A stretch of DNA of 28,706 nucleotides from an uncultured Eubacteriales bacterium (lineage in GTDB: Bacteria; Bacillota; Clostridia; Oscillospirales; Oscillospiraceae): positions 1 to 28,706 of the forward strand of contig URLT01000011.1 of the NCBI GenBank assembly GCA_900548795.1, given 5' to 3'. The notes under the pieces were generated by a model. That model ran no database searches. It worked only from the letters and a program-made list of their open reading frames with translations, and was not told the DNA's origin. Shown in pieces: positions 1 to 7,491 of the stretch. A program made the position numbers and the translations under genes. Each line of letters opens with the position of its first letter. Position 1 is the first letter of the stretch.

Positions 1-395
1 CGTTCCCGCCGAGCCGTATTCCGCAGCCGACCTGAACTACAACAACGATGACTGCCGCGCCAACCGCGAAATGAACGATCCCACGGCGCGCCCTGATAGA
101 GCAGGCAGTCGTCGCCGATCTCGGCCGTCGCGCCGATCACGATGCCCGTGCCGTGGTCAATGACGAGTCTGCGCCCGATTTTTGCCGCCGGGTGGATCTC
201 AACGCCCGTGCGGCGCTTCGCTCTTTGCGACACCCATCGTGCCAGAAACTGAAATTTGTGCTCATAGAGCCAATGGGCGATGCGGTAATAGATCTGTGCG
301 TGCAGGCCGTTATATAATAAGAAAATTTCCAGCTTGCTCCTTGCCGCCGGGTCGTTGCGTTGGTACGCCGTCAGCGTTTCGTTCAAGCGTGTCAT
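1..395 (-). CDS. cysE: Serine O-acetyltransferase, N-terminal part (partial at window edge)
   Basis: This enzyme acetylates L-serine to O-acetylserine, the first committed step of cysteine synthesis, in the cytoplasm. Translation from the ATG at 395 gives the typical CysE opening: a DPAARSKLE segment, then a HAQIYYRIAHWLYEHK helix, GVEIHPAAKIG, and the hexapeptide-repeat signature IDHGTGIVIGATAEIGDD followed by LLYQG. A GGAGG motif lies 8 nt upstream of the ATG. From about codon 102 (position 90) the frame stays open but reads arginine-rich sequence in place of the expected VTLGGTG and further hexapeptide repeats. The opposite strand over 2-88 instead looks like coding sequence with C/G-rich third positions. 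The gene is therefore either chimeric or rearranged here, or the assembly joins two unrelated pieces. The family identity of the first 100 residues is firm; the state of the rest is not. Confidence 0.85.
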   Translation of the reverse strand, partial: MTRLNETLTAYQRNDPAARSKLEIFLLYNGLHAQIYYRIAHWLYEHKFQFLARWVSQRAKRRTGVEIHPAAKIGRRLVIDHGTGIVIGATAEIGDDCLLYQGAPWDRSFRGWRGSHRCCSSGRLRNTARRE

Positions 396-404
396 ATTGC
401 ATTC

Positions 405-640
405 CTCCAAATAAAAAGACCTACCTCCGGTTTTGTCCAGAGGCGGGTCTTTTGAAAAACTCGCGGTTCCACTCTGATTTCTCGCTTTGACGGAAGCCAA
501 AGCTTCCGCGGTCTTTTCGCGACCAACGGGGTCTCCCCTCGCTCACGAACGCACTTCGCCGCCCTGACGCCGCTTCCGCTTTCAGCCATGGCGGAGGCTC
601 TCTGGCACGTCTGCCGGTCAGCTACTCTTTTCGATCAACG
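405..640 (-). promoter_or_regulatory. T-box riboswitch leader, cysteine-type specifier
   Basis: Read on the minus strand, this leader shows the ordered elements of a T-box. GAGTAG at 622-627 begins the Stem I k-turn region, followed by CAGAGAGCC and the distal loop with CTGAAAGCGG. The specifier region GAAGTGCG has UGC (Cys) at 551-553 followed by a purine. The T-box core TGGAACCGCG is at 462-471. The intrinsic terminator at about 410-453 has paired AAAAGACC/GGTCTTTT arms and ends in a U-rich run just before the cysE ribosome binding site. Uncharged tRNA-Cys would be expected to stabilise the antiterminator and switch on cysE. The specifier choice fits the gene it precedes. I did not find a convincing promoter in 640-690. 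Confidence 0.88.
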
Positions 641-681
641 CGATATGAAATTTCGGATATATCAGACTATGCGCAGTCGGC

Positions 682-1779
682 TCAGACGTTGAACAGGAAG
701 TTGACGATGTCGCCGTCCTTCATGACGTATTCCTTGCCCTCGCTGCGCACCAGACCCTTGGCCTTTGCGTTTGCCAGCGTGCCGCAGGCCTTCAGATCCT
801 CAAAGGCAATGACCTCGGCGCGGATGAAGCCGCGCTCGAAATCCGTGTGGATCTTTCCGGCCGCCTGCGGTGCCTTTGTGCCCCTTTTGATCGTCCATGC
901 GCGGCACTCGTCGCTTCCGGCCGTCAGGAAGGAGATCAGGCCGAGCAGCTCATAGCTGGCTTGAATCAGCCGGTCGAGACCGGAGCGCTTGAGCCCCAGC
1001 TCCTCCATGAACATGGCCTTTTCCTCCGGGTCGTCCAGCTCGGCAATGTCGGCCTCGAGCTTCGCGCAGATCGGAATGACCTCCGAGCCTTCTGCATCGG
1101 CCAGCGCCCTGACCTTTTGAAAATACGGATTCTCCTCGGGGTTTTCGACCCAATCCTCGGAGAGGTTCGCGGCGTAGATCGTTTTTTTCAGCGTCAGCAG
1201 GTCGCTCGTGGCGATCAGGGCGCGGTCGTCGTCGCTGCACGCGAAGGTGCGCGCGAGCTTGCCCTCGTTGAGGTGCTTTTCAAGCTCGGTAAAGACCTCG
1301 ATCTCGCGCAGGAAGCGCTTGTCGCCGCCCTTGGCGGCCTTTTGCGCCTTGTCCAGCCGTCGCTCGACCATCTCGACGTCGGCAAAGATCAGCTCCAGAT
1401 TGATGATGTCGATGTCGCGCAGCGGGTCGGTGCTGCCCTCGACGTGGGTGACATTCGGGTCGTCGAAGCAGCGCACCACATGGACGATCGCGTCCGTCGT
1501 GCGGATATTCGACAGGAATTTATTGCCGAGCCCCTCGCCCTTCGACGCGCCCTTGACCAGACCGGCAATGTCGACGAACTCGATCACGGCCGGGGTGAAT
1601 TTTTTCGGCTGATACCGGTCGCGCAGCCACTCCAGACGGCTGTCCGGGACGGTAACCATGCCGACGTTCGGGTCGATCGTGCAAAAGGCATAGTTATCCG
1701 CGGGAATACCCGCGTTGGTGATGGCGTTGAACAGGGTGGACTTGCCGACATTCGGCAGGCCGACGATACCTAATTTCAT
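682..1779 (-). CDS. ychF: Redox-regulated ribosome-binding ATPase YchF (OLA1 family)
   Basis: A 365-aa member of the universally conserved Obg-like ATPases, which bind ATP rather than GTP and associate with ribosomes. It opens with KLGIVGLPNVGKST (P-loop), followed by NYAFCTIDPN (switch I), the G3 motif DIAGLVKGASKGEGLGNKFL and, near the C-terminus, the TGS-domain stretch ending KEYVMKDGDIVNFLFNV. Length and domain order are normal for YchF. The frame extends upstream to 1857, but the ATG at 1779 is preceded by AAGGAG at 6-7 nt, matches the family N-terminus, and lies downstream of a good promoter whose -10 is inside the longer frame, so 1779 is chosen. It is transcribed alone, between the ABM gene and the cysE T-box. 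Confidence 0.95.
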   Translation of the reverse strand: MKLGIVGLPNVGKSTLFNAITNAGIPADNYAFCTIDPNVGMVTVPDSRLEWLRDRYQPKKFTPAVIEFVDIAGLVKGASKGEGLGNKFLSNIRTTDAIVHVVRCFDDPNVTHVEGSTDPLRDIDIINLELIFADVEMVERRLDKAQKAAKGGDKRFLREIEVFTELEKHLNEGKLARTFACSDDDRALIATSDLLTLKKTIYAANLSEDWVENPEENPYFQKVRALADAEGSEVIPICAKLEADIAELDDPEEKAMFMEELGLKRSGLDRLIQASYELLGLISFLTAGSDECRAWTIKRGTKAPQAAGKIHTDFERGFIRAEVIAFEDLKACGTLANAKAKGLVRSEGKEYVMKDGDIVNFLFNV

Positions 1780-1822
1780 GTTTTTTCTCCTTCTTTCAGA
1801 GAGTTGCGCTAATTTGGCTGTT

Positions 1823-1851
1823 ATTATAGCACATTCGGCACGGATTCTCAA
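1823..1851 (-). promoter_or_regulatory. Sigma-A promoter of ychF
   Basis: On the minus strand TTGAGA (1846-1851), a 17-nt spacer and a perfect TATAAT (1823-1828) lie 43 nt upstream of the ychF start codon. This is a near-consensus vegetative promoter and supports the internal ATG at 1779 as the start of ychF. Confidence 0.8.
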
Positions 1852-1885
1852 CCACAACTTGCCGAATTATGCAAAAAGCGTCCCG

Positions 1886-2155
1886 TCAGACGCGCCGAAC
1901 CGCCGTCGCGCAGACAAGCTGCTCCTTGAGACGCTTCAGCTCCGCCATATGCGGCATGGCCATATGACGCTGCTGATGCTCCGGCGTCCGCCATTCCTCC
2001 ACAAGCAGGACGGCGTCGGGCTTCGCGGCATCGAGATAGTAATCATAGGAGACGCAGCCGTCCTCGCGGCGGATCGTCTCTGCCAGCGGCGCGGCCGCCC
2101 GCAGGAATGCGTCGCGCGCGCCGGGCTTCGTCTGATAGCGCACCAAAAGCAGCAT
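1886..2155 (-). CDS. Antibiotic biosynthesis monooxygenase (ABM) domain protein, putative quinol monooxygenase
   Basis: An 89-aa protein with the compact ferredoxin-like ABM fold seen in YgiN-type monooxygenases. The opening LLLVRYQTKPGARDAFL strand-turn-helix, the central REDGCVSYDYYLDAAKPDAVLLVEEW segment and the closing RHMAMPHMAELK helix follow the family pattern. Such proteins usually dimerise and act on quinones or polyketide-like substrates, or serve in redox stress; the substrate cannot be read from the sequence. GGAGG precedes the ATG by 7 nt and a strong promoter sits about 30 nt further upstream. It is a single-gene unit, divergent from the RNA candidate to its right. Confidence 0.85.
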   Translation of the reverse strand: MLLLVRYQTKPGARDAFLRAAAPLAETIRREDGCVSYDYYLDAAKPDAVLLVEEWRTPEHQQRHMAMPHMAELKRLKEQLVCATAVRRV

Positions 2156-2184
2156 GATTTTTTCCTCCGAACGGTTTTTCCTAT

Positions 2185-2213
2185 ATTTTAATCACTCAGC
2201 GCGCAAAAATCAA
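2185..2213 (-). promoter_or_regulatory. Sigma-A promoter of the ABM gene
   Basis: TTGATT (2208-2213), a 17-nt spacer and TAAAAT (2185-2190) on the minus strand lie about 30 nt upstream of the start codon at 2155. Confidence 0.75.
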
Positions 2214-2249
2214 CCGTTTGACACGCCGCAGAGCATGAATTATTCACAA

Positions 2250-2486
2250 ATTCGCACTATCTGTCTTGACTTGGAACGGCTGTAGGCAGCAAGGTGCCGT
2301 TCGTTATGCGCGACCGACCGTCCGCACGCTCGGCCGCCCCTTCGGCAAGTGCGGCCGGCGCTGTTCCTTCAGCGTACAGCAGCAGGGAAATGCGCCGGCT
2401 CAACACATAGTTTCAGCGCGGATCGCAGCCCTATGCAGCGCACCCAGATGAAGCCTACTGTTTCATCCGGGCGCGTTGTTTTTTTA
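2250..2486 (+). ncRNA. Candidate structured non-coding RNA with its own promoter and terminator
   Basis: This roughly 235-nt stretch lies between a divergent gene on the left and the start region of the lipase-like gene on the right, and no convincing protein frame fills it. A TTGACA at 2218-2223 with a 17-nt spacer to TATTCA (2241-2246) could start it. The sequence is rich in hairpins: GAACGGC/GCCGTTC around 2274-2302, CCGCAC/GTGCGG, and GCCGGCGC/GCGCCGGC enclosing a TTCC/GGAA inner stem at about 2356-2409. It ends in an intrinsic terminator at 2438-2486. It shows no 6S, SRP, tmRNA or RNase P signature that I recognise. The terminator has no other gene to serve, which is the main argument for a separate transcript. 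Confidence 0.45.
2438..2486 (+). terminator. Rho-independent terminator of the candidate RNA
   Basis: Arms GCGCACCCAGATGAA and TTTCATCCGGGCGCG pair with minor mismatches around an 8-nt loop and are followed by TTGTTTTTTT. The sequence 5' of it contains no recognisable coding region. Confidence 0.75.
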
Positions 2487-2517
2487 ATAAAAATGAATGA
2501 TTATTCCATAGTTTATA

Positions 2518-2546
2518 TTGACAAATGCTGTTTCATTCTCTAAAAT
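2518..2546 (+). promoter_or_regulatory. Sigma-A promoter of the SLH-lipase gene
   Basis: A perfect TTGACA (2518-2523), a 17-nt spacer and TAAAAT (2541-2546) lie about 76 nt upstream of the start codon at 2623, directly after the terminator of the RNA candidate. Confidence 0.85.
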
Positions 2547-2622
2547 AAAAGAAGGAATGGAGATTTTATCCATTTTGAAGAGAGAAACAACATGATTAAA
2601 AATGAGAGAAGGAGAACCCGCA

Positions 2623-5600
2623 ATGAAAAAGCTGCAAAATCGCGCGCTTGCCTGCCTGTTGGCGCTGTGCATGCTTCTGTCCGCGCTTCCCGTCGAGATT
2701 TTCGCGCAGGACACGGAGGGCTCGACCCTGCCGTTTTCCGACCTTAGCGACTCGGCATGGTACACCGAGGCTGTGTGTTATGTCTATGAAAGCCACCTGA
2801 TGGACGGCGTCGCGCCCGGTCGCTTTGCGCCGGACGAGCTGCTTGACCGCGCCATGCTGGTCACGATCCTCTATCGCGCGGACGGCTGTCCGGCCGTGGA
2901 GGACGCAGCGTCCTTTGAAGACGTCGAGGCCGGAAGCTGGTATGCCGACGCAGTCGCGTGGGGCAAGCAGCACGGCATCGTTGAGGGCATCGACGCGCTG
3001 CACTTTGCGCCGCTGACGCCCATCACCCGCGAGCAGCTCGTCACCGTTCTGTTCCGCTATGCGCAGTACGCGCAGCGCGACGACAGCTATTTCGGCGCGC
3101 TGTCGCAATTTGCCGACGCCGACTGCGTCAGCTCTTGGGCCGACCGCGCCGCGCAATGGGCCGTCGGCGCAAAGCTGCTGCTGGGTAAGACCGCGCAGCT
3201 CCTCGACCCGCAGGGCAGCGCGACGCGCGCAGAGGCCGCCTGTATGCTTATGCGTTTTGCGGAAAATGTCGCTGATATTTCCGACCGCGACGGCGACGGC
3301 GTGCCCGCCTATCTTGAGGCCTTCTTCGGCTCGTCCGACGAGCTTGCCGACACCGACGGCGACGGCATCTCCGACTATATTGAAATCTACCGCATCGGCT
3401 CCGATCCGACCGTTGCCGACAGCAGCGAGGACGCCGACGACGACGGTCTGACCAACCTCGAGGAGGTTCAGAGCTACGGCACAAATCCGGCCAAGCCCGA
3501 TTCCGATCTGGACGGTCTGACCGATTACGAAGAGCTGTTCGTTTACTTCACCGACCCTAACAACGCCGACACCGACGGCGACGGCATCTCCGACGGCGAC
3601 GAGGTCGCCCTCGGCACCGACCTGAATTCCCCGACCGATCTGACGCTGCTTCGGCAGGAGCTTTCCTCCGACCGCTTTGCCGAGGAGCTTGCGGAGGATA
3701 ACGAGGCCGTTCCGTCCGTCAGCGGCGTCTCCGCCGCCGCGCTTGACCGCTCCGTGCAGGTCTGCGAGGCGACGGACGAGGCCATCCTCCGTCAGGACGC
3801 CGTCATCGGCAAGGGCGTTGCTCTCGAGCTGGACGGCGCAGCGGAGCTGACGCTGCACTTCACACTCGACGCCGCCGCAGAAGCTCCGGCCGTGCTTGAG
3901 CTGACCGAGGACGGCTGGCGTGCCTTGGACACCGACGTCGCCGGCACGGAGGTCTCCGCTTCGACCGACCACGGCGGTAAATTCTGCGTGGTCGACCTGT
4001 CGGCGCTGCTGCGCACGCTGGGCGTCGACGTCGACCGGCTCTATCGCACCGCAACCGGAACTGCAGCCGGGACGTTTGCCATTCAGAGCAGCGGCGCGCT
4101 GCTCGACGACCTGCGCCCCGTTGACGGCAGTCTTTCCAAGGGGCTGGAGCCGACGCAGACCGACGTCACCGACCTCGTCTGCGCCTATCTGAGCGCGCGC
4201 GGCGTCACCGACGAGCAGACGCAGTCCTTCCTGAGCAAAACCGGCTGCATCACGGTCGACACCTACGCAGTGAAAGCCGCCGCGACGGCCGATTCGGACT
4301 ACGACGGCATCAGCGATGCAAGAGACGCCAGCCCCAAAAGCAACGTCTTCAGCGGAAAGCTGCTCGACGGCGAACTCTCCTCGCCCGTGAAATACACCTT
4401 TGACTACCGCACCTTCTTCGGCAGCAACAAAACCTTTAACAAAAATCTCTCCATCACCTCCCTGCTGTTCAGCACCTTTATCTACAGCGGCGGCGGCTTT
4501 GACTTCGGCAAGAGCACGACCTATGACGGCGGCACCGTCTCCTCTACCAAGAGCATCCAAACCATGCTGGCATTCCACGGGATGCAGCGCACGGTGGATT
4601 ATAAGCTGACCGGCTCTGACTTTGGGGACGACGATCTTTCCGAGGCGGGCATCGGCTTCCGCACCGTGACCTACAACGGCCAGACCAAAAAGATCGTCGC
4701 CGTGATCGTCCGCGGCACGAACGGCACGATCGAGGAATGGAGCAGCAACTTTGACATCGGCGACACCGGCAGATTCAGCAGCTTCCCCGACTGGACAAAC
4801 AAGAAAAACCACAAGGGCTTCGACGTTGCCGCCAACCGCATCCTGAAATATCTCAAAAGCTACCTGAAAACCAATGATCTGGACGGCAGCAACACGGTCT
4901 TCTGGGTCGCGGGACACTCGCGCGGCGGCGCCATTGCCAACCTGATCTCCGCCAAGCTGATCGACGAGGGCAAAACGGTCTTCGCCTATACCTTCGCCGC
5001 CCCGAACAACACCACCGCGACCAACACGACCGACTCTAAATACCGCTGCATCTTCAACCTCGTCAACGAAGACGACTTTGTTCCCTGCGTGCCGATGACC
5101 TCGTGGAACTTCCGCCGCTATGGGCGCACCGCCATCGTTGATATGTCGAGCAGCATGGAGAACGAGTGGCACGACCTGACCGGCAAGGGCTGGTACAATC
5201 AGATGAGTCTGAAAAATCTGAATGCACTGGTGAATAAGCTGGCCGGCGTCTGCGAAAACGGCCGCGAGGACTGCTACAAATACACCTGCTCCTGCCACAG
5301 CAGCGGCACAGCCAAGGACATCACGCAGTCCGGCCTCTCGGCCTCTAACATTGCCGGCCTGCCCGCCCGCGCGCTCAAATACAGCAAAAAAACATCCTAT
5401 AAATCCTGGGGCAGGACAAAGTACAAGCTTTGCCAGCTTCCTGCATATTTCATGCAGATCCTCGCCGAGATCACCGCGGCAAACGGCCTCGGCAACCAAG
5501 TCAGCGCGATCGTGAACTATAAGCTTGCCGACCGCTACGAGGGCGCAAGAACCAAGCTGGTCTCTGCTGCGGCCATCGGCGGAATCGCCCACCCGCACTA

Positions 5601-5655
5601 CTGCGAGACGTATTATATCCTCGCGCAGCACGCAAGCGCCTCGAATTATAAATAA
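2623..5655 (+). CDS. SLH-anchored surface protein with calcium-binding repeats and a class-3 lipase-like domain
   Basis: A 1010-aa secreted protein. A signal peptide (residues 1-29, ending EIFAQ) is followed by three SLH domains (about 37-210) that would dock it on cell-wall polymer. Next comes a run of thrombospondin-type-3-like repeats built on DxDGDGxxD (about 221-343, with another at about 557), which normally bind calcium. The C-terminal half carries an alpha/beta-hydrolase of the lipase class 3 type: the nucleophile elbow GHSRGG places Ser at residue 766, NEDDFVP gives the acid (Asp817 or 818), and His850 in EWHDLTG is a plausible third member. The substrate is unknown. The start at 2623 is preferred over the ATG at 2602 because GAAGGAG lies 8-9 nt upstream and the signal peptide begins there. 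It is the only large plus-strand gene of the window. Confidence 0.9.
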   Translation: MKKLQNRALACLLALCMLLSALPVEIFAQDTEGSTLPFSDLSDSAWYTEAVCYVYESHLMDGVAPGRFAPDELLDRAMLVTILYRADGCPAVEDAASFEDVEAGSWYADAVAWGKQHGIVEGIDALHFAPLTPITREQLVTVLFRYAQYAQRDDSYFGALSQFADADCVSSWADRAAQWAVGAKLLLGKTAQLLDPQGSATRAEAACMLMRFAENVADISDRDGDGVPAYLEAFFGSSDELADTDGDGISDYIEIYRIGSDPTVADSSEDADDDGLTNLEEVQSYGTNPAKPDSDLDGLTDYEELFVYFTDPNNADTDGDGISDGDEVALGTDLNSPTDLTLLRQELSSDRFAEELAEDNEAVPSVSGVSAAALDRSVQVCEATDEAILRQDAVIGKGVALELDGAAELTLHFTLDAAAEAPAVLELTEDGWRALDTDVAGTEVSASTDHGGKFCVVDLSALLRTLGVDVDRLYRTATGTAAGTFAIQSSGALLDDLRPVDGSLSKGLEPTQTDVTDLVCAYLSARGVTDEQTQSFLSKTGCITVDTYAVKAAATADSDYDGISDARDASPKSNVFSGKLLDGELSSPVKYTFDYRTFFGSNKTFNKNLSITSLLFSTFIYSGGGFDFGKSTTYDGGTVSSTKSIQTMLAFHGMQRTVDYKLTGSDFGDDDLSEAGIGFRTVTYNGQTKKIVAVIVRGTNGTIEEWSSNFDIGDTGRFSSFPDWTNKKNHKGFDVAANRILKYLKSYLKTNDLDGSNTVFWVAGHSRGGAIANLISAKLIDEGKTVFAYTFAAPNNTTATNTTDSKYRCIFNLVNEDDFVPCVPMTSWNFRRYGRTAIVDMSSSMENEWHDLTGKGWYNQMSLKNLNALVNKLAGVCENGREDCYKYTCSCHSSGTAKDITQSGLSASNIAGLPARALKYSKKTSYKSWGRTKYKLCQLPAYFMQILAEITAANGLGNQVSAIVNYKLADRYEGARTKLVSAAAIGGIAHPHYCETYYILAQHASASNYK

Positions 5656-5736
5656 CCGAGCAGCGCATGAACTGAAAAAATCCGGAAACCACGCATTTTA
5701 TAAGAACCGGCTGCGGATTTTTGACGGATTGAACAG

Positions 5737-5764
5737 GAGCCGGTGCAGTTTTCTGCACCGGCTC
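5737..5764. terminator. Perfect 12-bp hairpin between convergent genes
   Basis: GAGCCGGTGCAG and its exact complement enclose a TTTT loop between the stops of the plus-strand lipase gene and the minus-strand peptidoglycan-binding gene. No clear T-tract follows on either strand, so termination is inferred from position and stem strength. Confidence 0.55.
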
Positions 5765-5783
5765 TCGCTGCCTCTTGCCTCGT

Positions 5784-6329
5784 CTATTGTTTTTCCGCGG
5801 CCGATTTTTCCGCATGGCTGATGTGCCCGTCTGCAACGGTATGCCGATAGTCGCGCGCCAGCATCCGCCACGTATGCTTATCCAGCTCCCCGGTCGCAGA
5901 CAGGCCGTAAAGCTCCTGCAGCATTTGCAGGCACTCGACGGTTTGCCGGTCGAGCTCGCCGGTCAGCACCACTGCCGGGAGATTCTCGTAAATCTCGCCA
6001 AGCGCAGTCAGCATCCCCTGCACCATGTACAGGTGCAGATTTTTTTCGCCGTGGCTCACGCGCTGCCCCGGCAGAAGCACCAGCCGAAGCGCCTCGGCCT
6101 CTTCCTGCTCGATCCGTGCCAGGGCGGCGCGCGCATCAAGCAGCTCCCATGTTTGCAGGTCGGCAAGCCCCGTGACAGGAAGCCCCTCCCGCGCCTGAAA
6201 AATACGCACAGCCTGCTGCGTCTCGCGGCCAAAGATGCCGTCAACGATCAGCAGCGTCTCTGGAAGAACAGCCAGCAGATTGGCCTGCAGCGCCGCGACA
6301 GACGCTGCCTCGGGTATTCCGGTGAGCAT
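5784..6329 (-). CDS. Protein with two peptidoglycan-binding (PG_binding_1) domains, third gene of the SleC-like cluster
   Basis: A 181-aa protein made of two PG_binding_1-type three-helix modules. The first has LIVDGIFGRETQQAVRIFQ and GLPVTGLADLQTW (about residues 26-62). The second has the degenerate but parallel VVLTGELDRQTVECLQMLQ and LSATGELDKHTWRMLA (about 119-157). There is no signal peptide and no catalytic domain. It begins 15 nt after the SleC-like gene, with a GGGAGTGGAG motif before the ATG at 6329, so it is probably the last gene of that operon. It likely adds cortex-binding capacity in trans to the catalytic partner. The middle EEAEALRLVLLPGQ region matches nothing I know. Confidence 0.8.
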   Translation of the reverse strand: MLTGIPEAASVAALQANLLAVLPETLLIVDGIFGRETQQAVRIFQAREGLPVTGLADLQTWELLDARAALARIEQEEAEALRLVLLPGQRVSHGEKNLHLYMVQGMLTALGEIYENLPAVVLTGELDRQTVECLQMLQELYGLSATGELDKHTWRMLARDYRHTVADGHISHAEKSAAEKQ

Positions 6330-6344
6330 AGATCTCCACTCCCT

Positions 6345-7490
6345 TCAGGATGCGTCTCTGTCGCCGAGCTGCAAAGCTCGACCCGGATACTGTGCCGAGA
6401 GAGACGCGAGCGAATTCGACGCGTCCACCACGCCGACCACACGGCTGTGAAGCGCCGACCACGTCGCCGCTCCTACGATACCGTCCGGTGTCAGCCCCGC
6501 GAAGCGCTGAAATGCAGTCACAGCCTCCGCCGTTTTCGGGCCGAACAGGCCGTCCATCGCAACCATTTCGATCGTGTCGACGTATTCGGCCATAACGCGC
6601 AGCATATATTGAAGCTGCTGCACCTTGTTTCCGCTGCTGCCGAGCTGCAGGCTGGACGGTGCCTGCCAGCTACTGCCGAGGAACATCTGCCCCTCGCCAT
6701 CCAGCTCGGCAAGCTCGAGCATGCCGACATAGAGCCACACGAGCCGATACCACGTCGTCCGCCCGATCACGCCGTCCGACGTCAGGCTGAAAATCGTCTG
6801 GAAGCGGCGCACCGAGGCCTCGGTCGCACTGCCAAAAATGCCGTCGATCGGGTCGATGCGCGGAATTGAGGGGTAGTTCCGCGCCACGCGGTCAAGCATG
6901 ACCTGCGCCTGCACGACGCTTGCGCCCTGCGCTCCGCGCCGCAGGGGCGCGCCCGGATAGGACGGCGTGTAGCCGCGCACAGGCGCGTCACTCACCAGCT
7001 CGACCTCGCTGCCGTAGTAATATCGCAGGATCTCCCCTGCCGTTTTCCCCTGCCGCGCAAGCTCCTGCGACCCCCACTGGCTCATGCCGGAGCAGGTCAC
7101 GGTCGTTCCGTTGCAATATTTTGCCGCCAGCGGCTCCACATTCCCGCGCCGCCGGATGTAGCTCGTATAGAGCCGGTCGACGAGCTTGGATATGTTCTCA
7201 AAAATATTGCGTCCGTTGATGAATTTCTGGTCGATCGCAGTCGAGGACGTGATGTCGAAGGTATAACCCCGGCTGCGGTAGAACTCGGTATAGACCCGAT
7301 TGAGCGCAAACGAGCTGATGGCGAGAATATTTGCGCGCAGAGCGCTCTCCTCCCACGTGGGATAGACCTCGCTCGAGGCGACGTTCTTCACATATTCATT
7401 GAACGGGACGGTAACATTCGCCGCATAGGAATCCGGCGCGCCCAGATGCACGGTGATCTGTCTCGGGATGTACGGCGTCACGGTCTGCAT
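6345..7490 (-). CDS. sleC: SleC-like spore cortex-lytic enzyme: SpoIID-type catalytic domain plus peptidoglycan-binding repeats
   Basis: A 381-aa protein that should cleave spore cortex peptidoglycan during germination. The N-terminal half is the SpoIID/LytB-type lytic transglycosylase domain as found in clostridial SleC: YIPRQITVHLG, NVASSEVYPTW (Glu41 aligns with the catalytic Glu of SpoIID), ANILAISSFALNRVYTEFY, and the CNGTTVTCSGMSQWGSQEL signature with Cys126 and Cys133. Two PG_binding_1 modules follow (about 184-240, DGIFGSATEASVRRFQ; and about 275-340, DGLFGPKTAEAVTAFQ). The ATG at 7490 is chosen over the open extension to 7667 because that extension would overlap the upstream gene entirely, GGAG lies 9 nt before 7490, and homology begins there. 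In clostridial SleC a pre-domain is part of the same polypeptide; here it is a separate gene ending 1 nt upstream. Confidence 0.82.
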   Translation of the reverse strand: MQTVTPYIPRQITVHLGAPDSYAANVTVPFNEYVKNVASSEVYPTWEESALRANILAISSFALNRVYTEFYRSRGYTFDITSSTAIDQKFINGRNIFENISKLVDRLYTSYIRRRGNVEPLAAKYCNGTTVTCSGMSQWGSQELARQGKTAGEILRYYYGSEVELVSDAPVRGYTPSYPGAPLRRGAQGASVVQAQVMLDRVARNYPSIPRIDPIDGIFGSATEASVRRFQTIFSLTSDGVIGRTTWYRLVWLYVGMLELAELDGEGQMFLGSSWQAPSSLQLGSSGNKVQQLQYMLRVMAEYVDTIEMVAMDGLFGPKTAEAVTAFQRFAGLTPDGIVGAATWSALHSRVVGVVDASNSLASLSAQYPGRALQLGDRDAS

Positions 7491-7491
7491 A

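Noticed and set aside
392..589. A 65-codon minus-strand frame upstream of cysE
   Set aside because: It lies inside the T-box leader and its sequence is explained by RNA structure, not protein.
847..1773. A 308-codon plus-strand frame over ychF
   Set aside because: It is the antisense shadow of a highly conserved ATPase gene.
2250..2486. 6S, SRP or RNase P RNA in the intergenic region
   Set aside because: The GGAAGGAAGCAGCC-type SRP loop, RNase P core motifs and a closing 5'-3' stem of 6S type are not found.
2596..5631. A 1011-codon open frame on the minus strand opposite the SLH-lipase gene
   Set aside because: It is low-complexity Val/Gly/Ala/Arg sequence typical of the antisense of a GC-rich gene, has no domain, and the plus-strand gene has signal peptide, known domains and a ribosome binding site.
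6501..7200. Possible prophage region around the peptidoglycan-binding modules
   Set aside because: The motifs match SleC-type spore enzymes and no phage structural gene is nearby.
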